Below, in pieces: positions 11,901-24,896 of a DNA stretch of 64,000 nt. Source of the DNA: Rotaria macrura (taxonomy: Eukaryota > Rotifera > Eurotatoria > Philodinida > Philodinidae). The notes below the pieces were generated by a model. That model searched no databases. It saw nothing but the letters and a program-made list of their open reading frames with translations, and was not told the origin of the DNA. Position 1 is the first letter of the stretch. The number at the start of each line of letters is the position of its first letter. The stretch spans positions 1-64,000 of the forward strand of contig OENT01000886.1 of the NCBI GenBank assembly GCA_900239685.1. The letters run 5' to 3'. Both the position numbers and the translations under genes were made by a program.

Positions 11901-13944
11901 AAATTTACACTTTTTCATTCATAAAGACGATAACTGTTGAATCGGACATCGATAATCAAAACCTCACTTTTCCTATTACCCTTGTGCTCTTTCTTGATCC
12001 AGTGATTGCAATAGATGGACATGTATACGAACAAGAAAGTATCAAAAAATGAATTGTCGAAAAAACTATGAATCTTCCAGCAGTGTCACACAACCAAAAC
12101 GAATCAGTATGCCCTACGACATGAGTACAAACCAACATTCATCGAGTGCGGAACGACTAGCTTAATGTATCAATGGAGGTTCATCGATTACTTTTGTATA
12201 TATGAACGGTAACGTTTCGGCTATGTTTTGACTTTTCAATCCATAAGTTTTCAGAATTCGACACATCCATTTAAAAAATATTTGGCACCAACAGCCCTAC
12301 ATTTTGAGAAAACAGATCTTTTCCTGACAAAGAATATATTGCGAGGGTGGATGTGTATATTTAGCTTTGGGTGTGCGTTGTATTTTGTGAAACATTCTTA
12401 TCCTATTCAAATCTGTAAAGACCAAAATATTTTTGTTTGGTAATTAAATTTATTGTTTATATAATTCGATAATTACTACGAGCTCATTTTTGTTTCCGAG
12501 GCATCTAAATATTACACAAAGCACGGGAGTAGACAAGCCTGGAATTTTTTGTATCAATACGTATTTCTTTTCTAGTGTATCTACACAGAGAGAAATTTGG
12601 GTAGATCAAAGTCTTCAACTTTCCTATATTTCATTCAAGTGTGCCACCTATATTAATCCGACATTATATCGTGAAGGATGGCGTCAGAGGGTTGTGTTAG
12701 AATTACTATACAGCAATTCATGCAAAATAGACAATTATAGAATATTATACTTTCACAAACAGTAATCCAATAAATTCTCACTGTTACTTATATGATAGAA
12801 ACTTTATCAGTTCAAGCTCATCTACCGATTATTTTTGAAAAGTTTACAATAGTAGTGGTCATTGGCAGCTTCTAATGGAATGTGTACTTCAGGTGAACAC
12901 TAATTCAATTTTAATTGCTACGACAAGTGTACCCTATTTATTTGGAACACTTTCGATTGTTGACTTTGATCTATTAATTGCTGATATCTAACGTTCCTAA
13001 TCAAGATCATTTAGATTCAATTCACCAGTTTATTCATATTCATCTTGATTTATTTAGAATTTGGCATCAGCGAAAGTGCTACTACTAAGTAAAAAAATGT
13101 AGATAACATTTTTTTCGGTTTTCAATCGTATCGAATAAAGAGTATATCTTGAAAGTAATTTCTTATTTATTAATCACCGACTTTTTTTTAATGAGAACAA
13201 ATAGAAAACCCACATTTTTACATTTTTAGAAAAAATACTAATGCCAGTATTTAGGGTGTGATATTTTTTCTTGTTTTCATCTACTTCCACACCTGCTGCT
13301 TCTACTTGTTAGATCTAGTGGCAAAGAGTGTATCTCATTTGAATAACGATGTTGTTTCTGTACATATAGTCTGATTCAGATTACTTCTTAAATTTTAACA
13401 GTCGAAATCGATTTGAACCACATCCGGTATTAGCCACTAACGCTAAACTAGATCGTCGAAGTTTACTTGTTGAAAAAAACTGTGATCCATAACAGTTAGT
13501 AACGCAATGCGAAGAGTGAGTAAAGTATATTAATAAATAACGAAGATGAAGTAAAATAAAATGTTCAACGGCAAATTTTTCCCATCGAGGATAAACAAGA
13601 AAAGAGAAGAAATATTTGCACGGGTTAATATAAGTAATGCATAATTATTTCGATTTGCACAAAAAAACCAAAGTTGTAACAGGAAGAAATAAGATTCAAA
13701 TGAAAGGTCGAGTTTCATAAAAGAAGACAAAAACAAGCAAGAGTAGAGAAGAATTGTTTAACAGAAGAGAACAGACAGATAACGGAAAATTCGTAATTCC
13801 CTGTAATAATATTATTTCTCATACGTATTTTACTCTGGAGAACAGGAAATTCACAGTACTGATTTTTGATCATCGACTTAAGTCTGCGCAATGAATTTAT
13901 GTCTCCGGATAATCTAAAATGTTCAAGTGTCTCAAAAATCGTCG
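8946..13944. other. gene-less 5-kb AT-rich stretch
   Basis: Many short open frames exist on both strands (for example 9620-9892 minus, 12490-12765 plus). None shows domain motifs, coding-like composition or splice-linked neighbours. No inverted-repeat element was found by eye. Confidence 0.4.
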
Positions 13945-13972
13945 AAATTCGATGTATACATACATCGAATTT
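13945..13972. repeat. perfect 12-bp stem hairpin downstream of the ART gene
   Basis: AAATTCGATGTA and TACATCGAATTT are exact reverse complements separated by a 4-base loop. The hairpin sits 26 bp beyond the stop codon of the ART gene, within its likely 3' UTR or terminator zone. Function unknown. Confidence 0.6.
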
Positions 13973-13998
13973 TGAAACTCATCAGCATATGGACTTAA

Positions 13999-14739
13999 TT
14001 ATGAAGACTTGTTAACTTGTGTTTTTTTGGCATTGATTGGAACTTTAAAATTCATTCCAATTTTTTCACAATTATCATGTGCTTTCAAAGTAATCATTTG
14101 TTTATTTTCACTGACAACTTGAAAAAGTGAATACGGAGAAAACAGACACTCTTCTTCATCAGGGTAAAGTGATATTTTCGATATATCACGAACCTGTAGA
14201 CATTTTTCATAAATTTGGATGGCAAATACTGTGTTACCAAATGACTTTGCTTTTTCCAAGGACTTTGATGTTGAAACGAATCCGGGAAATCGAAAAATTG
14301 TATTAAGTTTGAAAAATTTTTTAGTATCGTTACTTAAATTCATACCACGATATACAGTACAAGTTTGAGGTAGAGGATTATTATTGATTTGTTGAGTAGC
14401 TCTGCGAATTATTGGCATTAATGTCGACATCATATCACTGTCATCTTCCTTTAGTTGTTCATTAATATAAGTATAAATCTTTTTTTTTCCAACTGTTATA
14501 TCAGAAGAATACAATTGAAGAACATCAGTTTTTCTTGAAAAGGTTTCTAGTTTTTTAATGATTCCCTTGCAAAGACCATCTTCATCGTCTAATTTTTCCA
14601 AAGAATTAATCATACTCGAAAAATCTGGATCTTGCGGTGTTTTGTTGTAATATTTGAGAAAATTGCTTTTATAAAAATCTGATTGAGTGACAAAGGGCAC
14701 CGCAGCATTGAATCGATCATTTTCCATATAAGAACTCAT
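13999..14739 (-). CDS. arginine-type mono-ADP-ribosyltransferase (ART, R-S-E clade)
   Basis: Predicted to transfer ADP-ribose from NAD+ to arginine in target proteins. Counting from the ATG at 14739 (246 residues), the catalytic triad regions are visible: R131 in YRGM (NAD binding), FVSTS with the S-T-S at 156-158, and the E-x-E loop as EEE at 195-197 in PDEEECLF. These are the R, S and ExE signatures of arginine ARTs, and all are intact. The open frame continues to 14790 without an ATG. A splice-acceptor-like TATTCTAG ends at 14742, and the broken copy at 18.1-18.5 kb has the same TATTCTAG at the homologous point, so a short upstream exon probably exists. No signal peptide is visible in this exon. 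ART families are greatly expanded in bdelloids. The organismal role (self-modification, defence or toxin-like) cannot be told from sequence. Confidence 0.85.
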   Translation of the reverse strand: MSSYMENDRFNAAVPFVTQSDFYKSNFLKYYNKTPQDPDFSSMINSLEKLDDEDGLCKGIIKKLETFSRKTDVLQLYSSDITVGKKKIYTYINEQLKEDDSDMMSTLMPIIRRATQQINNNPLPQTCTVYRGMNLSNDTKKFFKLNTIFRFPGFVSTSKSLEKAKSFGNTVFAIQIYEKCLQVRDISKISLYPDEEECLFSPYSLFQVVSENKQMITLKAHDNCEKIGMNFKVPINAKKTQVNKSS

Positions 14740-14790
14740 ATCTAGAATACGAAGGTATGAGATAGAAAACTGATCTCGACTCTCTATCAA

Positions 14791-15359
14791 CAGGAATAAT
14801 TATAAAATCATGGGAGAGACATTAGAAATCATGGCCATTTTTTGCATTTCAACTTTTAATCACTTCATACTGTCTGAAAGGAAAAAAGAATATGCCGCAA
14901 GACACGGCGTGAAAACTTCTGAAATCTATATTAAACAGCTTCTTTTATAGTGGAAAGTTTTGTTGTCAAGGTCGAAAAAATTGACGAATTAAATTTCCAT
15001 GCTGCCAGGAGTGGTTTCACAATATTTTAGTCTTATTTTATATTAAAATAAATGTGAAAACTTCGGACTTATGTCCGAGAGTTATGTGTACTTCAAAAAG
15101 TGAATGAGACAAATCAGTCATTCTAGAATGTGTGCACGGAAGAATTATCTTGGTAAACCTTTTTTGGGAAACTCCAAAACTGCTGATCATCTCAGACATA
15201 TCTATGCAATTTCGTTTCTAGATGCAGTTTTTGTACATTTGAAACCTTTTTTCAGGCAATGTTTTGTTAGAAAACTGCGATTTGGTTCAAAACGAATATC
15301 AGATTCGGAATCAGCGTTAAGAACTGAGCCAATTTATATACGTTGTGCATAATTCTGAG
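14791..15359. other. upstream region of the ART gene
   Basis: Probably contains the unresolved 5' exon and promoter of the minus-strand ART gene. The plus-strand open frame at 15104-15352 has no recognisable domain and is not called. Confidence 0.35.
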
Positions 15360-15620
15360 AAAAAAGTTTTTTTTTTGAAAAAATCCCTGTACCCCACCTC
15401 AGGGATTGCTTGCTGAAAAATGACAATTTTTTTGATAACTCAGCCATTTCTTGCCGGATCCTTCTCATCTTCGAACTCGACCGAGATATTCATCAGACAA
15501 CAATTCTGTGCACAAAATTTCAGCTCAATCGAATGTATTTGTAAAGAGTTATCGTGTTAACGGCCGGCCGGCCGGACACACTGACCGATTCTAGAGTGTA
15601 CTCACCTTTTGAGTACACAA
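15360..15620. repeat. probable interspersed repeat with GGCCGGCCGGCC core
   Basis: A locally GC-rich, non-coding block in AT-rich surroundings. It contains GGCCGGCCGGCCGG near 15562-15575, then a short inverted repeat around GAGTGTACTCACCTTTTGAGTACAC (about 15594-15619). This looks like a dispersed repeat. The family is unknown, and no target duplication is visible. Confidence 0.35.
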
Positions 15621-18097
15621 AAAGGACAATTTTAAGATAAACTTTACTGTGTATAGGTCATGCCGATTTCCAAACTGAATTTTTTGATTTGTTTTCCTTT
15701 TTTTTGAATAAAGTTAATGCACTGTGATACATTTTTAGATGGCTGATTTACATGTATCTGCTTGCAAGAGAAGCTATTCAGTGTTTATGGATGCCTTCAC
15801 GTGAAACATGATCGAAACCAAAGTCATTCATACGCTTGTGTCATATTTTTAATTAGAGACACTATGAAAAAGGGCAGATATCAAAGAATTCCTTTTCTTA
15901 GATAATTTTTCTTCTTATCATTTAAAAAAAACTGCTTTTATAAGATGTGTACGATTCGTTAGAAGTTTCTTCTTTTTATTAAAAGAGACAATTTAGAAAC
16001 TGCCTTTGCCAGGTTCTACACTTTGACACCGTCTTTGATACGAAAATCCTAAGTTCGTAGAATTAAAGATCATCTGAAGTTGTCTACTGATGGTTGAGAT
16101 ATTTTAGACCTGTTTATGACCTATCTTGTTCAAACATACTGATAGCAAACTGAAACTCTAGCCGGAGATTCTCAATGTGAGGGTAAATACATGTTGAAGA
16201 ATTTTGTCATTCGAATAATTTTGAGCCAAAACCGATTTTTAAGAGTTAGAAGCAAGGTCTCTCAACTACTAGAAGCCTTATTACTCTATTGACTTTCCTT
16301 ATGTTTTCGTTTTTAGGATGTTGATGTAGTTGTTAGTAGTCAGGATCATCGAATGATGATAGATTCTAGGATTTATTAGAATCTATCTGAACCATTAATG
16401 AGTGCACATTTTGAATAAAATTTGTGAAGCTCACCGTTACTAAATGTAGAAATTAGTTTAGTTTTTATTGAGTATTCCAAGTTATATGAAAAATGTTTCA
16501 ACGTGGCTGCACTATAACAAGTTTTGTTACTTACATTAAGAGAATTAAATTTCTTTATAAGGAGGTTTTTGATTATATAATTCTTCTTCCTTTCCAAAAT
16601 ACAAAGTTATCGTCTGTTTTATAGATGTCATAAAAAAGATATCGAATTAGTATGTTATCTTCATCAGTCAACGATTTACAACATCAAACTTAGAAATTAT
16701 TGATCTTTGTCCTTTCGCGGATGCGTCACAATACATTATTTTTCAAACTGTACGTATATGTGAATGTAGATTAGGAATGTCAAATATATTCTTGAGAATT
16801 CAGAAGTTTCCCTTCATAAATTACAATTGGATCAAAAGGTGTTTCCTTAAGAAATCAGAAGAAAGATTCGATCACTTTCAATATAATGCTGCAGCAAATT
16901 TCACATCTGTGTGAAATTTGGTTTGAAAAAAGAAAGAACAAACTGTTCTGTTGTACAGATGCAAAATAAGTATAATTACACACTTATTTGGGTTGTGTTT
17001 TTCAACATAACAATCCAAATAATTATCTTACAAGTTAAGTAAAGAAAGAAGAGGCATATAAAAGTTTATACTGGAAGATCTCACATCTATCTATTCCGAT
17101 TGAAGTTCAATGTAAGAATCATACTTTCAGCTACCCCAGGATAGGTGAAGAAAAATTGGTTACGAGGGCCTATAAAGCTAGGGAACGTTTTTTCGATCAT
17201 TTCAAGCATAAAAACGCCGATTGAACCCGATTTATATCATTCTATCTGTCTACTTTATTTCGATAGACATTAAGCGCTTAAGATTTATTCTTTTCGGGCG
17301 CACATGTTTTAACCCGTTTCGCATTCGTAAATTTCAGTTTTCATGATTTTTTAGAGTTTTATTTCGGAATTATTATAAGCCTTCTTAATAATCAAATTCA
17401 TTCATTCACTGATGACAAGAATGTTAGCACAGCTATTTTTATATCATATGACCAGAAAAAAACCAGTGCAGATTAAAAGAGAAAAAGAAAACATCTAGAA
17501 CTTTATTCTCGTAATCTTATCAGAATGAGTATACTTTTCTTTTCATAATCATTCTTTTTTATGTCTTATTTCTGGTCTCCAATGCGTTTGTTTTTGATAA
17601 AACTGGCTCATATGGAGAGGATTCGACTTCACGGCACAGATGAAACAGATTATAATTCAAACTTTCTATTTTTTCTGTGATGGACTTCACTGAAGTCTTA
17701 GTCTTCAACTTTTAACGTCTTCATAGTACTCACATCAAGAAATGTGGTATATTTCCTGAAAATTGGATATTCTAATCGATGCTTCTAGTTAATCCAACTA
17801 CGAAACGTCACGTTTATCTCTCTTTGAGAGTCTATAGAGTTCTGGCGGATCAATTCGGTTCTAGACACTAGTAAAGATAAAACGAGAATGTAAATGAAAG
17901 AAAATTTTAATTTAAATCATTTGTTTTGAATCCATTTGCGTCATCTATCGAGAAACGCTAAAAATAGTTCTTCAAAGTACCAGTTTTCGTATGCGAACCG
18001 AAGATCTGCTAGACTTGGTATAGGTTTGGATGAAGATTCATTGTGAAACGACACGCACACCAAAACTTGCATCGGCACTAATATGAATGATATATTA
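15621..18097. other. gene-less stretch
   Basis: No supported gene. The minus open frame at 16376-16597 is low-complexity and unrecognised. An 11-bp perfect hairpin is annotated separately at 16895-16920. If the broken ART once extended further downstream, its catalytic half is not recognisable here. Confidence 0.4.
16895..16920. repeat. perfect 11-bp stem hairpin
   Basis: CAAATTTCACA and TGTGAAATTTG are exact reverse complements around a 4-base loop. It lies in intergenic DNA. Confidence 0.55.
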
Positions 18098-18534
18098 CTA
18101 GCATTGGCTCATAAGTGTTTCGAATAAATCGGTAATCTTCATAATTTCTAAATCTAAGTCACGATTAATGTATATAGAAAAAAATGACTCAAATAATGAT
18201 ATCGTTAGTATACTTAGAAGTTGAGGGTCATCATCATCTTTACAAAACTGTTCATTCGTGTAAGTGTAAAGTTTTTTTAGGGCAATTTTGTAATGTGAAG
18301 AATATGTTCGAATGCTATCACATTGATTTTGACAATTTTCTTGTCTTTTAGTTATTGTTCCGAAACACCTACTACGACAGTCTAAGTTTTTCAAAGATTG
18401 TATTACATGGGACAAGTTTAGATTTCTTGGGGTTCTATCATAGTACTTCAGAAAGTTAATGTTGTTATAGTTCGCATGAGTTGTGATTTAGACTGATAGA
18501 TTGAATCTATTGGTTTGCATGACAGACGTTACGT
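18098..18534 (-). pseudogene. broken second ADP-ribosyltransferase copy (N-terminal half)
   Basis: This aligns with the N-terminal half of the intact ART 3.3 kb away on the same strand. Shared blocks are an ILD start after TATTCTAG, NRFN against DRFN, NFLKYYDRTP against NFLKYYNKTP, a SL-x-LD block, and KKLYTYTNEQ against KKIYTYINEQ followed by an acidic run. An in-frame TAA falls near the start (after RFNLSV). The frame ends before the YRGM, STS and ExE catalytic region, which is not recognisable downstream. It is therefore a catalytically dead relic of a local duplication. Confidence 0.75.
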
Positions 18535-20408
18535 CTAGAATAAAAAGGAATGAGATAAACAAGTGAATTGATTTCCTTAGTACATTTCTCAATTATCAAA
18601 GTGATCATACGAATGAGAACGACATGAAACTCATCAATTTACATGGTACAGTAATTGTGATTTCATGGAAGGTACTCTCTAAATCAATAATGCCATGATT
18701 ATAGTGAAAAATTTCTGTTTGTCGAACATTGTCAACATACGCTCATTCTTATTCACATTTTGAATCTATATTAAACAATCGATCATGGTGTAAAACAGAA
18801 AGAGAAGAAAAGTCAATACATGTCAAGTGTGCTCTCAATCTATCTTGTTCGCGCAGCAATGCATCTGAGAATCAATGGATGGTCCTCAGTTTCTTATTAA
18901 GTGTTGTAGCATTTCAATCTCTGGTTTACTTATTTACACTCTTCCAAAAATACTACTTACGAATGTTGTTAATGGTTGAATGAAGCATTTCTTAAAGGAG
19001 ATCTACCAATGTATTTGGTCTCTATAACAAAGTGCATCTTTCTTCTAGTAAATCATATTGATCATTCTCCTCTTATGAGTATAGAGTATGATGAACCATT
19101 AGGAAAGTATACTGAAAGATATTTAGTAATGACTTGAATTTCAAATGACAGATACTCTCCACGTTTCTTTGTAACTTTCCAAGGGCAGTGCCAGAAGGTT
19201 TTGAGTAAGAGAAACAAAGGTTCCATCAAGCGAGTAATAAAACATGTTCCAAAAAACATTTTGCTGTTTTCTTAAGTTTCGATAAATGTAATTCACCCAA
19301 GTCGGACGAACCGACTCGATTACTGCATTTTAACAAATTATTACAGAATTTCTTTTACAAATATCGGTTGACGGTATTCTTTCGTATGTATTAAACAACA
19401 CGTTTGCATTGAGACCTTCTATTTCGTATGCATTCCTAAAAACTTCTGTACATGAATAACTTTTGTAGTTATACACTAGAACGAATGCTACATCTGAAAA
19501 TATTCTTTTCTTTCTGCAAGATTTCAAATGTTAACCAACGCCCTCTTTCCGCACTTGACATATATGTTGGATTTGCATAATGCCAATCATATTTAATTTA
19601 ATTCCATTGATTGATTTATAGATTTATAGAACGAAAAAAATGTATGGAATGCAGTGTTTCCAATAGCAGGTGTACCAAGCAGAAGTAAAATGTACAGAAC
19701 ATCTGCTACTTCTGATTTACACTTTGCTCTAAAAACCAAAGTGTACACAGTACACTTTGCAAAAATCATTTACACTTTGATTCTAGAACTTTACCTACTG
19801 TATAAGATATTAGACTGTGACCTTTCAATTATTTTTTTTGTTCGAACTCATGTTCTTCCCATATTTAAAAAAAACTTTGTGTCGGATTATGAAACAGTAT
19901 GTGCATTTATCATTTATTTGCAGGCGGACGCCAAGCGGTCGGAGTGAGAGGCATAGTCGGGTTCTTCTTCATTTCAGTTGCATTTCCACACACAACACAA
20001 TGTGACTGTGACGGCGCTGTAATAAAAATGAAGAAATACAGTTGATCAAAAACTCGGAGAAAGCCTTAGCGAAATTTCTTTCAGGCACGTGACTCTAATA
20101 TCTGTTCCACAGTCGTGGTTTCGTTACTAATTGGTTTATAAATCTTAACTTATATTCGTCACTGGAAAACGAACAATATTGTATGTTTTTCAGATCGAAA
20201 AAATTCGTTGCCATACGCTTTGTATGCTTATGGTGCCACGGAAAAAGCATAAACGTACACTTTGTTCATAAAAGTGAAGTGAACATGTACGTTTTGTTTA
20301 GGATTTTCATTGGAAATACTGATGGAATGGAATCACATAGATATCATATTGGAAACAAGTGATCCTCAGTTTCTCTTTTTGTTTAATTCTCTCTAATAGA
20401 TTTTATTC
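18535..20408. other. gene-less stretch before the F-box gene
   Basis: Several unrecognised open frames (18729-18983 plus, 19062-19259 minus, 19330-19527 minus, 19654-19947 plus) lack motifs. The last few hundred bases should hold the F-box gene promoter, but no clear element can be named. Confidence 0.4.
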
Positions 20409-23400
20409 ATGTCTACTACATTAATTTCATCATTTGACAAACTACCTGTCGAACTTATTCAAAGAATTTTCAATAATCTCGATGGAGAGACAATTATTCT
20501 TTCACTCCGATATGTTTGCAAACGGTTCTATATGATTGCAAATATTTACGATTTTTATACGATTAATTTACAGTCGATATTAAGATCGAAATTCGATCGT
20601 ATTTGTCAATTTATTCAACCAAAAAATGTCATTTCACTGACACTTTCCAATGAGCATACAACAGCAGGTCAAATTCAATTATTTTTGTCATTGTTTCGCA
20701 TCGAACGTTTTACACGACTTCGTTCATTGGCACTTATTGATATTGAAGAATGCTATATGAAGCGAATACTTACATATATAAGTACTTGTAAACTTACATC
20801 ATTATCAATTAAACAGAAAGATGTCTACAATCGTACGAAATTAACTAATCGTCTTCTGTTAACGATTCTTGAACAGCCAAATCTTCAAAAACTGACGATG
20901 AATCTCTCAGAGAATAGCGCAGAAACATTCTGTTGGTCAAAACATTGTACAGTACAACATCTAACACTATTCGATTGTTATTCAAACCATCTTTCAAATA
21001 TTTTTCATCATTTTTCATGTCTACAGACATTATCTATCAATTATTGTAATTTAATTGAGTATGATGAACCAATTATTAAGATCGCCAATCTTAGACCAAT
21101 GCAACAACTAACTTCATTGACGATGGAAAATGCTAGTTTAGATATGGATAAAATTGAAATAATTCTTTCAAATACACCGTTATTAACTCATCTTCGATTG
21201 ATTGGTGATGTCGATCGAATGGATTTTCCATGGGAACAATTTATTCAAACCAAATTAATAACGTTAGAAAAATTTGAATTCGTTTTTAATATGAAAGTCG
21301 ATATTGATTATCGCTCTATTAACGTTCGACGTTTAATTGCTTCATTTCAAACCGTATTCTGGCTTGAAATTAAACATTGGTTTGTCACATGTGAACTTAT
21401 TCGACCTCTGCCACGTGATTTTCGACAGCTAGACAACAAAATACTACTCTATTCGATGCCTTTTATCTGCCATCGTTTTGAATATCATCCGGATTCAAAT
21501 AGAACTATATTTTCATCGGTAACTGACGTGAATGATGGGATTACAAAGATGGATCATGTACATAGTATTTATCTAGAAACAAAAGAAATCATGTTTGCTA
21601 CTGCGAAAAAACAGGTAATACAATAAAAGAATATTGCAACACGCATTTCTCTCTCTCTCTTCTATCTCAATCAATTTGAGTTTCCAACAACGGATAAGTG
21701 ATTGAGACGTCTACGAAAATTCGTTGAAACTGATCAATTTTCGTTTTGACCAATTCTCTTCGAGCAATCTTCGCTTTTCTGTGATTGAGTAAACAACGAA
21801 CACGACTCAAGTGAACTTCTCACTATTCAAATTAAATCAACGTGCCGAAATATTTTTTTCAAAGTCTCGATTTCGTTTGAATTCGATATGTCGTTGATAC
21901 TTCAGATTCGTTATTTCTTCAGCTGTTAGCTGTGAAATGGTAGCTTATCGTAAATGAAATACATCATGATTTTCAAGATCGAAGTCTCTGACGAATAATT
22001 AGAAGATCTTATATAGAATCACTTTCAAATATTGCTAAGGCTTGCACAATAGAGTACTGTAACTCGAGTTTTATTAATAAAATTTGCCGATCTCGGGGTT
22101 TATTTTTACAGCTGATATAAAAAAAACACAATGGACTAATATTATTTTTAAAAAGATTAGGATGATTTCATGAATTTTTCAAGGATGGAGCGTGAACGAA
22201 AATATCAGTTTTCGCTGCATGTACAACTTTGATGCAAATCGACCAATGCAAGATTTCTTTTGCAACATTATCTGTTTCATTCTTTTTGCTAACATAATTT
22301 GCCACGTTGATCATAGTTTAGAGTGATTGAATATACGAACGTTTGACGATAACAAAGGAAGTTAGTTTTTGTTTATTCGATATTCGCCTGTTGATAGAAA
22401 AGCCTAGCTGATACGTGTACTGTCTTAATAGATGACTATCAATGATAAGGCTAATGTGATTGGATTATTTTATTCACAACAACGGAGTATCACAGCTTGA
22501 TAGTTTTCTATGTAATGTCTGTTCATTGCATTGAACTCGAAAGTTATTCAGAAGTTATAATTCTGTTATAATTGACTTCTCAGGGGTGTTGCTATTTCAC
22601 TACGGCGAAATGCAGACGAGCACTGTTTTCACAAATTTGACCCATACCTGAGAGTACAAATACGATATAAAAACCTAACGAGCAATCTCAGTATACAATT
22701 CTTGAGGATGATTGAGAACGTTATTCATTATTGAGTGAAGTAACTATCCCTTCCACTTGCCAAAATATCTCAAGAACAACTTCATGAAAAATGATGAAAC
22801 TATTAACCAAGATTGATTTCAGTAAGTAGATCCCGATTTGCCCCTATCATTATTCTCAGCACGCTACTGTAATTCATTTTTTCCTCTTATATAGGATATT
22901 CAAGTTAAAATGTGCAGTTTTCAAAAATTCAAGCTGAAAATTTAAAAGCACCGGGATGAGCACCATACAAAGCTTTAAGAAGAGCTACAAGCTTTCCTAC
23001 TATGAACAATTGTCTTAGATTTCTTGATGGTTTTTTATTAGAAGTAATGAGGAATTACTGATCCTGATGAAGTCTCATCTTTGAAACTTCATACGCTTCG
23101 ATATGATAGAAGAACCGAATTCTTCTATAGGAAAAGATATTCAATAATAAGTCAATTTTTATACTACTGAAACTAGTAGATACTAAAATTTTTATTCTCG
23201 ATTCCACATTACTCTCGACACATCTCAAGCGTTGCCTATGAATAAAAAACAATTCTCGTCTTTGACTTCACGATATAACATACGGCTCTGAATGACATTT
23301 TTCATTCAGATATACAAAAACATTTTCAGAATTTATTTCATCCCGGACATTCAATCTGTTGTACACAACTTTAAGTCATCAACATTCTCTATTCATGCTT

Positions 23401-24896
23401 ATTAGCATCATAACCTATTGCGAATAGTTATTCATCACTTCTTCGATCAATCTTCTGTCGTCTGTAATCGCAAATGACAGAGTAGTCAAATGGTGTACCA
23501 GTTGTCTTTTTTTGAAAATTAACTAGCCGAACGCGCACGCATAGAATTTTCTGTGACCGGCCATAGAAATAGTCACTGTCGGGAAAAAGTCAAAAACAGA
23601 TTCAGTTGAAGATGGAAAAGGCTAAGAGCCTTCACTTTGACGATATTGCTGACAACGCCAGTAAGAAGTAATGCTTTAAAAATTCCAGAGTTTTGGAGAG
23701 AAAATATTCTATCTTCTCTACTTTTTTCAGTTTAATACTTCAAGTATTCATTTAAAAAAAACGATGTCGAAGTAATCGAAGACATTTCGAAACGTATATA
23801 GAGCTGAAAGAACTCTAAACATTTTGCGTTTTGGAAACAGGGGAGGGGGGGTGGAGGTCATGTTCACAGCTGAATAAGTTGCTGAATGATCAGCATCAAA
23901 ATGTTGTCTTGCACTTTCTGATAAATGAATATCTCAAATGATTTGAAATGATTTTGTTCAACAGCTAGTAACTCTTAGTTGCCCGATTCAATTTTTTCTC
24001 TTCTCTGTGGGATGAGAATTCTATAGTTGAGTTTTTTTATTTCATAAAACTGAGGATACTACAGAAATCTGTGCAGAGTTCTTTTTATCTAGAAGAGTAG
24101 CCAATTTTTAATGTATTGATTTACAGGGAAAGAAAACTATTGAAATATTACAAAAATTGTCTTCTTTTGTAAGAGAGACAATGAATATAATTTAAGCACG
24201 ATTCTCGATTGAAGTAAGGAACATTTTTATGACAGTTTAACTTCACTTCGTCTTCCACTAGTGATCGGATATTTGTGATAGAATTTCAATGATTCAATTC
24301 CATTTTTCTAAAATATTTCTTTTCAAAAATAGAACATTTCATCAACAACACGGTTATTTTATCAAGTATCTAATCTCGATACTCGAATCGATAGCAATCA
24401 GTCAATTGATTGTATTCATCTGATCTCATTACTAATCGATGTGTCAAAACTCAGCAACCTCAAATTAATTTATGTATTTCATCAAGATTCCACTCGAATG
24501 ATGACAATAAGTTTCTTAAAAATACTAGAGCTAGCATGTAATGTTCGTTCACTCACTATAATTATTCATTGGCTTGCTAATACTGATATCAAGATCATAG
24601 ATCAGTTATGTTCCATGATTCCGAGACATATTAAACATCTAGAAATAGATATTGCATCATTGAATGATATGAAGATTATACTCGAACGACTCGATCACTT
24701 ATCAAGTGTCACATTTCGATTTTGTGATAATAAATCCACTTGTCAAACAACAATTTTTGAATGGCTTTCAACTCGACAAGATTTTACATATTGCAAAAAA
24801 ACCTATGAACTACACATATGGCTTGGTACGAAAAAAACGAATGTTTTACAACTAGATAGAAATGATCGTAAACGTGTTAAGCTAACTAAGTCGTGA
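20409..24896 (+). CDS. F-box protein with leucine-rich-repeat-like region, two exons
   Basis: Likely substrate adaptor of an SCF (SKP1-CUL1-F-box) ubiquitin ligase. Exon 1 is 20409-21614 (402 codons from ATG) and exon 2 is 24333-24896, giving 589 residues. The join is phase 0: CAG|GTAATA donor, AAAAATAG acceptor. Residues about 8-50 form the F-box (LPVELIQRIFNNL...VCKRF). About 60-300 contain irregular LRR-like units (repeated LTSLxxxxx, LxKLTMNL, LTHLRLIG). Exon 2 adds further such units, including CSMIPRHIKHLEIDI and LDHLSSVTF, and ends with a short basic tail. Without the second exon the frame would stop six bases after the splice site. Large families of this architecture are typical of bdelloid genomes. 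Substrate unknown. Confidence 0.85.
21615..24332 (+). other. 2.7-kb intron of the F-box gene
   Basis: About fifty times longer than the other short introns seen in this window. It begins with a CT-repeat (about 21648-21660) and contains no recognisable gene, TIR pair or domain. Whether an insertion lengthened it is not visible by eye. Confidence 0.6.

Noticed and set aside
19062-19527. Minus-strand frames near the broken ART copy, considered as its missing exons
   Set aside because: No alignment to YRGM, STS or ExE segments or to the N-terminal region of the intact ART.
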